Positions 16,337 through 22,607 of a DNA stretch of 64,000 nucleotides are shown here, in pieces. The translations under genes and the position numbers were made by a program. Where the stretch lies: NCBI GenBank assembly GCA_003574785.1, contig QORU01000008.1, positions 124,001 through 188,000 on the forward strand. Direction: 5' to 3'. The notes under the pieces are model-generated. The model was not told the origin of the DNA. It was given only the letters and a program-made list of their open reading frames with translations, and ran no database searches. Source of the stretch: Taklimakanibacter deserti (GTDB taxonomy: Bacteria > Pseudomonadota > Alphaproteobacteria > Rhizobiales > Aestuariivirgaceae). Within the stretch, counting starts at the first letter, position 1, and each line of letters opens with the position of its first letter.

Positions 16337-17467
16337 TCAGTTTTCCGGCTGGCCGACGAGGGCGGCGTTGAGGCCGATTTCCGGGGTTTCCTCGGAGAAG
16401 ATCGAGGCGAACCAGCCCGGATTGGAGACGAGCGAAGGCAGGAAGGCATTGCAGCCGTCCTTCATTTCCTGCCAGGTGCCTTCCTTGCACAATTTGATCG
16501 TCTCATTGGTGACGAGCGGCAAAGGCAGCGTGACCTTCTTCGGCACCTCCTTGCCTTCCAGCGCCTGGACCGCGAGCTTCAAAGCCAGGCCGCCGGAATA
16601 GGGCGGCGATGCATAGGAAATGCGCGGCGCGCCGAGCGGCGCATAGGGTGAGGCAGCGCCTTCCACTTCGGTGCCGATGGGGAGCATTTGGACGCGGCCG
16701 CCATTCGATCCTTCACCGGCACAGGGCAGCAATTGCTCAGGCTTCTTGCCCGCCTCGAGCTGCATGGAATTCGCGGTGAAGCATCCGACCTGCATCCACA
16801 GGCCGCTGATCTGGTCCCAGTTGCGCGTCGCCGTGATCTTCGACAGTTCGGTTCGTGCGACGGCCTGGCTCCACATGCCGACCGACTCGCCGACGATCTT
16901 GATCCCAGGGTTCTTGGCGAAGACTTCCTTGGCAGCCTTGGTGCGCAGATTGTCGACCGAGGTGCCGGGCACGCCGGTGATGAGCACGATGTCGCCCTTG
17001 CCGTCGAGCTTCTTGACCAGCCATTCGGCGGTGACGCGGCCCGCTTCCTCCTGGTCGATCGAGATATTGTAGGCGCAGGGCTCGGTGATCTCGGCGTCAT
17101 AGGCGAAGACTTTCACACCCTTGTCGCAGGCGTTCTTGACCACCTGATTGAGCGCGGTGGGCGAGATCGGGAAGATCACGATCGCCTCGGCGCCCGCTTG
17201 CACCATGGCATTGATCTGCTGGATCTGGCGCTGCGCATTGGGCCCGGCCACTTGCACTTGCAGGTCGACCTTGTCGGCCATGCTCTTATGGGCGGCCATC
17301 GCCTTGACCATATTGGCCGCTTCCGCCTGCCAGTCATTGCCGATGAAGCTCATGCTGAGAAAGATCTTGTGCTTCTCGGCGGCATCGGCGGTGCCGGCGG
17401 CGGTGATGAGGCCAGCGGCCATCACCGTCGATAGAGCAAGTTTCTTGAGCCGGGCAGAAATCCTCAT
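16337..17467 (-). CDS. Sugar ABC transporter substrate-binding protein (RbsB-like)
   Basis: A 376-residue periplasmic protein, first gene of the minus-strand operon. A basic n-region, a hydrophobic core and an ADAAE cleavage region mark a Sec signal peptide of about 28 residues. The mature part has the type I periplasmic-binding fold of the ribose group: FLSMSFIGNDWQ, QINAMVQAGAEAIVIFPISP, YDAEI and ITGVPGTSVDNLRTKAAKE. GGGAGG precedes the ATG by 9 bases. The cargo is presumably the sugar or sugar acid degraded by the enzymes downstream; no ligand can be read from the sequence. Confidence 0.9.
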   Translation of the reverse strand: MRISARLKKLALSTVMAAGLITAAGTADAAEKHKIFLSMSFIGNDWQAEAANMVKAMAAHKSMADKVDLQVQVAGPNAQRQIQQINAMVQAGAEAIVIFPISPTALNQVVKNACDKGVKVFAYDAEITEPCAYNISIDQEEAGRVTAEWLVKKLDGKGDIVLITGVPGTSVDNLRTKAAKEVFAKNPGIKIVGESVGMWSQAVARTELSKITATRNWDQISGLWMQVGCFTANSMQLEAGKKPEQLLPCAGEGSNGGRVQMLPIGTEVEGAASPYAPLGAPRISYASPPYSGGLALKLAVQALEGKEVPKKVTLPLPLVTNETIKLCKEGTWQEMKDGCNAFLPSLVSNPGWFASIFSEETPEIGLNAALVGQPEN

Positions 17468-17553
17468 TTGGTAACCTCCCTTGAGTTTGAACGGCCGTCT
17501 TCCCCAGTTTCTCTTGATCTTTCCGGGGATGAGGGCAGGATAATTTCCTTGTT

Positions 17554-17568
17554 TTGATCAAAGATCAA
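17554..17568. promoter_or_regulatory. Perfect palindrome TTGATC-AAA-GATCAA, candidate GntR operator
   Basis: A 15-base perfect inverted repeat in the divergent gap between the binding-protein gene (start 17467, minus) and the GntR gene (start 17683, plus). It sits in an A/T-rich stretch that would hold both promoters. FCD-type GntR repressors bind short palindromes of this kind. The position, about 87 bases upstream of the transporter gene, fits an autoregulatory operator controlling both directions. Confidence 0.5.
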
Positions 17569-17682
17569 TGATTTATTTTTGGTTGTAGAAATTTTCGCGA
17601 AAGACGGGCGCAAGCCATGCTTGCTCTCGAGACGAATCTTCATGAAATGTCAGGTCGACAGGCCTGATGGCGGACAAGGGAA

Positions 17683-18366
17683 ATGGCAGGCGCTCCCCAC
17701 ACCAAGACCAGTCTGAAAGTTGTCCCTCTCAATCGCGAGACCTTGCAGGACCGGGTCTATCGCCGGGTCTGCGATCTCATTCTCGACGGCGAGATCGCGC
17801 CGGGCCAGCTCGTCACCATCCAGTCGCTGGCCGATGCCTGCGAGGTCAGCCACATGCCGGTGCGCGAGGCGCTCAAGCGCCTGACCGCCGCCAAGGCCCT
17901 GACGGTGGTGTCGGGCCGCTCGATCGGCATTCCGCGGCTCAACCGCGCGAGCCTCAACGACCTGCGCAATGTCCGCCGCGAGATCGAGGGGTTGGCCGCG
18001 ACCTGGGCGACGCGCAACATCACCGATGCGGAATTGCTCGGCATCGAGGACGTCTATCGCAAGCTCGGGCTGGCCAATGCCAAGGGCGATGTCCGCTCGT
18101 TCCTCCGGGCCAACCACGCTTTCCATTTTGCCATCTATCGCGCCGCGCGCTCCGAGAGGCTCATCACCATCATCGAGGATCTCTGGCTGCAGATCAGCCC
18201 GTATTTCAACCTGCTGCGCGGCTCGGGCAACTATGAAGTCTCGAACACCCATCACCAGGTAATGGTCGACGGGTTGAAGGCGCGCAACGAGAAGCAGGTC
18301 GCCGATGCGGTGCGTGCCGATATCGAGGATGCCTATCAGGTGCTGCTCGGGCTGGTGAGCCCGTGA
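17683..18366 (+). CDS. GntR family transcriptional regulator (FadR/FCD subfamily)
   Basis: A 227-residue regulator. Residues 15-80 form the winged helix-turn-helix (QDRVYRRVCDLILDGEIAPG, IQSLADACEVSHMPVREALK), and residues 90-225 the all-helical FCD effector domain (NVRREIEGLAA, LRANHAFHFAIYRAA, NTHHQVMVDGLKARN). His and Asp/Asn residues of this domain usually hold a metal and a carboxylate effector, in line with a sugar-acid-responsive repressor. It is divergent from the RbsB-like operon at 16337-17467 and probably controls it. It ends just before a strong hairpin shared with the convergent gene. A short spacing (AAGGGAA) to the ATG makes a slightly different start possible. Confidence 0.88.
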   Translation: MAGAPHTKTSLKVVPLNRETLQDRVYRRVCDLILDGEIAPGQLVTIQSLADACEVSHMPVREALKRLTAAKALTVVSGRSIGIPRLNRASLNDLRNVRREIEGLAATWATRNITDAELLGIEDVYRKLGLANAKGDVRSFLRANHAFHFAIYRAARSERLITIIEDLWLQISPYFNLLRGSGNYEVSNTHHQVMVDGLKARNEKQVADAVRADIEDAYQVLLGLVSP

Positions 18367-18376
18367 AATAGTGCAA

Positions 18377-18407
18377 GAGGAGCGAACCCCGAAGTGGTTC
18401 GCTCCTC
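18377..18407. terminator. Hairpin between convergent genes (bidirectional terminator)
   Basis: A perfect 12-base inverted repeat (GAGGAGCGAACC / GGTTCGCTCCTC) with a 7-base loop, 10 bases after the GntR stop and 10 bases before the end of the convergent exported-protein gene. There is no long T-run on either side, so termination may be weak, but placement and stem strength support a shared terminator. Confidence 0.65.
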
Positions 18408-18417
18408 GCCTACATCA

Positions 18418-18765
18418 TCAGAGCCAGATCCAGAACCCAACTCGCCTGCGGCGGCAACGGCTGCGGTAACGCCAGCCGTTCCAATAACGCCGGCAGTAAT
18501 TGCGCCAGCGATACCGCCGATGGCGGCGGCGACGTCTGCGACGGCGCCGATAGTAATATTGCGCAAGCTGTACGCCTTCCTCCGACGCCTCGCTGCCTTC
18601 CGGGCCTGCTTTCAGCTCTTCGAGATCGGGAAGGACATTCGAATCTGGCGCGGGATCATTCGGTCGCAGACCTACCAATGCCTCGGCCTGGGGCGGCAGC
18701 ATAACGGCAAGTGCGCCCGCGCCGGCGATGCCAAACAGACTCTTTACAAGCACTCTTCGATCCAT
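18418..18765 (-). CDS. Small exported Arg/Tyr/Trp-rich protein of rhizobial type
   Basis: A 115-residue protein. MDRRVLVKSLFGIAGAGALA is a signal-like start with a double Arg, followed by a hydrophobic core and PQAEA cleavage region. A short acidic, proline-containing linker (near 35-65) leads to a tail that is almost entirely Arg with Tyr, His and Trp, includes two to three Cys and ends FWIWL. Proteins with this design are common in Rhizobiales, but I know of no assigned function. GGAGGAG lies 7 bases before ATG 18765; an upstream in-frame extension lacks a ribosome site. The polycationic tail could bind an anionic polymer such as cell-surface polysaccharide or nucleic acid. Confidence 0.7.
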   Translation of the reverse strand: MDRRVLVKSLFGIAGAGALAVMLPPQAEALVGLRPNDPAPDSNVLPDLEELKAGPEGSEASEEGVQLAQYYYRRRRRRRRRHRRYRWRNYCRRYWNGWRYRSRCRRRRVGFWIWL

Positions 18766-18898
18766 TCCCAAACTCCTCCAGACAATGTTCACGAACGGCG
18801 GAACACTAACGAGGCGGCAAAGGGAATGTTCCAGATTGCACGCAAATTCGACCCAAATTCGCGAGAGTCGCGGGAACAAATTTTTGTGTGGTGATTAC

Positions 18899-19876
18899 TT
18901 AGAGGCAGCCGGCGAGTTCGGCGCGCTGCTTGATGAGCGACTGCACGATATCGATCGTCGGTGTCGGCGTCTGGGTGAGACGGCCAAGCTCCTGCACCGC
19001 CGTCACCAGCGCATCGACCTCCATCGGCCGGCCGAGCTCAAGATCCTGCAGCATGGAGGTCTTGTGCGCGCCCACCGCCTCGGCGCCGGCGATGCGGCGA
19101 TCGACATCGACACCGAAGCTGGCGCCGAGCTTTTTGCCGATCGCCTCGGCCTCGACCATCATGGCGCGGATGATGGCGCGGGTTCCGGGATCGCGGCAGA
19201 TCTGCTCGAGCGTTCCGCCGGTCAGTGCCGACACCGGGTTGAGCGAGAGATTGCCCCACAGCTTCACCCAGATCTCATTGCGGATCTGCGGGCGAATGGG
19301 CGCCTTGAATCCGGCGGCGATGAGCGCCTTGGCCAAACTCGCGGTGCGCTCTGTCTTCTCGCCCGAAGGCTCGCCCAGCGGCAGGCGGTCGCCCTCGATA
19401 TGACGGATGATGCCGGGCGCTTCGATCTCGGCGGCGGGGTGCACGACGCAACCGATCACCCGCTCGGGTCCGATTCCGTCCCACAATCGCCCTTGCGGAT
19501 CGACGGCCTCGACCCGCAAGCCTTCATGGACGCCGCCATGCTTGTAGAAATACCACCAGGGGACACCGTTCTGCGCGGTGACCACCGCCGTGTCGGGTCC
19601 GAGCAATGGCTTGAGGCTGTCGAGGATGCCGGGCAGCGAATGCGCTTTCAGCGCCAGGAACACGTAATCCTGAGGGCCGAGCTCCTGGGGCTTGTCGGTG
19701 GCCTGCACCTTCACCCTGGTCTCGCCGCTTTCGTCCTTGAGCGTCAGGCCGTTCTCGCGCATGGCGGCGAGATGGGGCCCTCGCGCGATCAGGCTTACCT
19801 CCGCGTCGCCTTGCCGGGCGAGCCTCGCGCCGACGAGCCCGCCAATGGCGCCGGCGCCAAAGACGCAAATGCGCAT
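18899..19876 (-). CDS. 2-dehydropantoate 2-reductase family (PanE/ApbA-like) dehydrogenase
   Basis: A 325-residue two-domain oxidoreductase. The Rossmann motif GAGAIGG is at residues 7-13, AQNGVPWWYFYKHGG follows (Asn of the substrate site), and the helical C-terminal domain holds the catalytic Lys in IWVKLWGNLSLNP with Asn downstream. Family members reduce ketopantoate or related 2-keto acids with NADPH. The start overlaps the stop of the acyl-CoA-synthetase-like gene by one base, so this is the second gene of a two-gene operon. That pairing makes a catabolic 2-hydroxy/2-keto acid role at least as likely as pantothenate synthesis. Confidence 0.85.
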   Translation of the reverse strand: MRICVFGAGAIGGLVGARLARQGDAEVSLIARGPHLAAMRENGLTLKDESGETRVKVQATDKPQELGPQDYVFLALKAHSLPGILDSLKPLLGPDTAVVTAQNGVPWWYFYKHGGVHEGLRVEAVDPQGRLWDGIGPERVIGCVVHPAAEIEAPGIIRHIEGDRLPLGEPSGEKTERTASLAKALIAAGFKAPIRPQIRNEIWVKLWGNLSLNPVSALTGGTLEQICRDPGTRAIIRAMMVEAEAIGKKLGASFGVDVDRRIAGAEAVGAHKTSMLQDLELGRPMEVDALVTAVQELGRLTQTPTPTIDIVQSLIKQRAELAGCL

Positions 19877-21402
19877 CAGCCGAGCCCCAGCTTTGCCGCG
19901 AGGCCGATGCGCTGCAATTTTCCAGTGGCGCCCTTCGGGATCTCGTCGAGGAAGACGAGCTTGCGCGGCACCTTGAATCCCGCGAGCCGGCTCGCCGCGA
20001 AGTCTCTGATCTCGCGCTCGCTCGCCGTTTGGCCTTCCCGCAGCACGACGGCCGCGGCGACCTCTTCGCCGAGCTTGTCATGCGGCATGGCGAAGGTCAC
20101 GACCTGCTGCACCGCCGGATGATCCATCAGGACCTCGTCCACTTCGCGCGGCGACACCTTTTCGCCGCCGCGATTGATGATCTCCTTGAGCCTGCCGGTG
20201 ATGCGCACATAGCCCTCACCATCCATTGTGCCCTGATCGCCGGTATGGAACCAGCCATGGGCGAAGGCTTCCGCATTGGCCTTCGGGTTGTTCTCGTAGC
20301 CTTTGGTGACATTGGGGCCGCGGATGACGATCTCGCCGGTCTCGCCGGCCTCAAGCAGCTTGCCCGCATTGTCCATGATGGCGACGTCGGGTCCCGCCGC
20401 GAGGCCGACGCTGCCGGCGATGCGCTTCAAGGGCGGCAACGGATTCGAGGCCATCTGATGCGCCGCTTCCGTCATGCCATAGGCTTCGATCACCGGACAG
20501 CCGAAGACGCTTTCGAGCTCGGCCATCACCTGCGGCGGCAGCGATGAGGAGGAGGAGCGGACGAAGCGCAGCTTGGCCTTTGCGATGCTGTCGGCATTGC
20601 GCGAAGCACGCGAGAGAATGGCCTGATGCATGGTCGGCACGGCCGTGTACCAGGAGGGTTCCGCCTCATCGAGCAGGCTGAAGAAATTGAGGGCATTGAA
20701 GCCCGGCGTGCAGAAGATCGAGGCGCCGGCCGAAAGCGAGGAGAGCACGGCGGCGATGAGGCCGTGGATATGGAAGAGCGGCATGACATTGAGGCAGCGA
20801 TCGGCGTTGGTCAGCGCCAGCGATGCACGTATATGCCGCGCCGAGGCCGTGACATTGACCTGGCTCAAGGGCACGATCTTCGGACGTGATGTCGTGCCGG
20901 ACGTATGAAGGATGAGCGCGATGTCGTCGGGCTCCGCCGGTCCTTCGAGCTTCGCCTTGCCGAGACTCTGGCCCTCGAGGCGGAAATCGCCGGCGGCCGT
21001 CGCCTTGTCGGTGACGAGGCGCAGCACCGGAATGCCGAGCTGCCTGGCCGCCTGCTCGGCCGCCGCATGGCCTTCGGCATCGACGATCAGCGCCTTGGCA
21101 GCGAGATCCTTGAGATAGAAATCGAGCTCCTCGACCTTGTAGGCAGGGTTGAGCGGCGCCGTCGTGGCGGCGGCACCGATCGCGAGGAACGCCGTCGCCA
21201 TTTCGGGACCGTTGGGCAGCACGATGGCGAGCCGGTCGTTGCGGCCGATGCCCAATGCGTTCAAGGTCTTCGTCGTTGTGGCCGCGAGCCGTCGCAACCC
21301 CTCATAGGTCAAGGCCGGACGACCGGGAGCTGAAATGGCGGGGGCATCACCAGAACCGCACCCGAAGAGCTCGCTCAAGGTGCGGAAATCATCGGCCATC
21401 AT
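19876..21402 (-). CDS. AMP-dependent acyl-CoA synthetase, oxalyl-CoA synthetase (AAE3/Pcs60)-like
   Basis: A 508-residue ANL-superfamily ligase. The P-loop is HTSGTTSRPK, then PLFHIHGL, WYTAVPTMHQ, the adenylate motif YGMTEAAHQMASN, WFHTGDQG, the hinge GRLKEIINRGGEK and the late catalytic Lys in PKGATGKLQR. The TSGTTSRPK loop (Ser instead of Gly before Arg) together with YTAVPTMHQ and MTEAxHxMxSNPLPP is the pattern of plant AAE3 and yeast Pcs60, which activate oxalate. The reaction would be oxalate + ATP + CoA to oxalyl-CoA. No frc or oxc gene lies near. MatB (28799) is a paralogue with the usual G in the loop. Confidence 0.8.
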   Translation of the reverse strand: MMADDFRTLSELFGCGSGDAPAISAPGRPALTYEGLRRLAATTTKTLNALGIGRNDRLAIVLPNGPEMATAFLAIGAAATTAPLNPAYKVEELDFYLKDLAAKALIVDAEGHAAAEQAARQLGIPVLRLVTDKATAAGDFRLEGQSLGKAKLEGPAEPDDIALILHTSGTTSRPKIVPLSQVNVTASARHIRASLALTNADRCLNVMPLFHIHGLIAAVLSSLSAGASIFCTPGFNALNFFSLLDEAEPSWYTAVPTMHQAILSRASRNADSIAKAKLRFVRSSSSSLPPQVMAELESVFGCPVIEAYGMTEAAHQMASNPLPPLKRIAGSVGLAAGPDVAIMDNAGKLLEAGETGEIVIRGPNVTKGYENNPKANAEAFAHGWFHTGDQGTMDGEGYVRITGRLKEIINRGGEKVSPREVDEVLMDHPAVQQVVTFAMPHDKLGEEVAAAVVLREGQTASEREIRDFAASRLAGFKVPRKLVFLDEIPKGATGKLQRIGLAAKLGLG

Positions 21403-21498
21403 GAACCTCGCTGGACATTGTTTGGGCTGTCCAGCTTCTCAAAGCGGGGAATTGGCCTTTTGTCAAATTGGCGCAGCGTCGCAAAGTTGGGCGGCGCG

Positions 21499-22338
21499 CT
21501 ATTTCTTCCGCCCGCCGCCGCCCTTCTTGGCGGGCGCCGGCTTGTCGCTCGACTTGTCGCCCTTCACGCTCTTGCGCAGCGCATCCATGAGGTCGACGAC
21601 ATTCGAGCCCTTCGGCCGGTCTTCCTCGGCCTTGACGACGAGCTTCTTGCCTTTGGCCTTCTGCTGGACGAGCTCGTTCAATCTGACCGCATAGGTGTTG
21701 TGGAACTGGCCGGGATTGAACTTGGAGGTATTGTCGGCGATCAGCTTGGTGGCGAGATCGACCATTTCGGGATCGACCTTGGCTTCCGGGATGTCGGCGA
21801 AATATTTGTCCGCCGCCCGGATCTCATTGGCATAGCGCAATATGTAGAGTGCAAGGCCCTCATCGAGCGCGCCCACCGCCGCCAGATATTCCCGGCCCGA
21901 CATGGTGATCTGGCCGATGCCGAGCTTGCGTTTCGAGGCAAGCGCTGCCTGGATGACGCGATAGCCCTCGGTCTGGAACTCGTCTTCGGGAATGAGATAA
22001 TAGGGCGCCTCGAAATAGCGCGGATCGATGTCCTCGACCGACACGAATTCCTGGAGGTCGAGCGTCTTCTTGCTGTCGAGCCGCACCGCATCGAGCTCAT
22101 CCGGCTCGAGCACGACATAGACATCTTCGCTGACTTGATAGCCCTTGACGATGTCGGCCTCCTCCACCGGGCCGACGCCGGGCACGGTCTTGGTGTAGCT
22201 GACCCTTTTGCCGGAAGGCTTGTGGATCTGGTTGAGGCCGGTGCTCGAGGGTTCGACGGCGCTGTAGATCTGAACGCCGACCTGGACCAGCGACAGGCGG
22301 ATGAAGCCTTTCCAATAGGGACGGCCTGCGGGTGCCAT
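21499..22338 (-). CDS. ku: Non-homologous end joining protein Ku
   Basis: A 279-residue bacterial Ku with the ring-forming core: WKGFIRLSLV at the N-terminus, YSAVE, KGYQVSEDVYVVLEPDEL, FEAPYYLIPED and ALYILRYANEIR. It ends in a Lys/Gly/Pro-rich tail that in other species binds DNA and recruits ligase LigD. The length is typical. Homodimers thread DNA double-strand ends and, with LigD, repair breaks without a template. LigD is not in the window and may be elsewhere. It is divergent from the SulP gene with a 269-base gap. GTAA/GAGAGT-type sequence precedes the ATG but no perfect ribosome site is seen. Confidence 0.93.
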   Translation of the reverse strand: MAPAGRPYWKGFIRLSLVQVGVQIYSAVEPSSTGLNQIHKPSGKRVSYTKTVPGVGPVEEADIVKGYQVSEDVYVVLEPDELDAVRLDSKKTLDLQEFVSVEDIDPRYFEAPYYLIPEDEFQTEGYRVIQAALASKRKLGIGQITMSGREYLAAVGALDEGLALYILRYANEIRAADKYFADIPEAKVDPEMVDLATKLIADNTSKFNPGQFHNTYAVRLNELVQQKAKGKKLVVKAEEDRPKGSNVVDLMDALRKSVKGDKSSDKPAPAKKGGGGRKK

Positions 22339-22484
22339 GGCGGTTACTCACTCTCAACGGACAGGGGGTTGCTTACCTAAGGTGATGGTCAAGACGAGCA
22401 GCTTAGTCTGGGAACTTTTACAACTTGTGAAGGTTTTTGGCCACCCGTGACCAAGGCCTCTGGCGCAGCAATGATCCATTTCCT

Positions 22485-22607
22485 CCTTGTCGACCCAAGG
22501 GTAGAGTGTCCGCGAGAGCTGCCGAGGCGCGGGGAGGGACGGGTTCCTTGGCAGCCGCCTTCGGACCCATGTGTGGGTCCGAGGGAAATTGCCGGGGGCT
22601 CGTGCTT
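22485..22607 (+). ncRNA. Structured leader RNA upstream of the SulP transporter gene
   Basis: Three hairpins in a row precede the SulP start. Hairpin 1 is 22485-22500 (CCTTG/CAAGG). Hairpin 2 has a 10-pair stem, 22518-22527 with 22546-22555, including one G-U pair, and an 18-base purine-rich loop. Hairpin 3 is 22561-22582, a perfect 8-base stem TCGGACCC/GGGTCCGA with a 6-base loop. The leader ends about 25 bases before the ATG, where a GGGGGC stretch could be the ribosome site. A structured RNA class has been described upstream of sulfate-transporter-family genes in Alphaproteobacteria ('sul1'); whether this belongs to it needs a covariance-model search. Confidence 0.5.
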
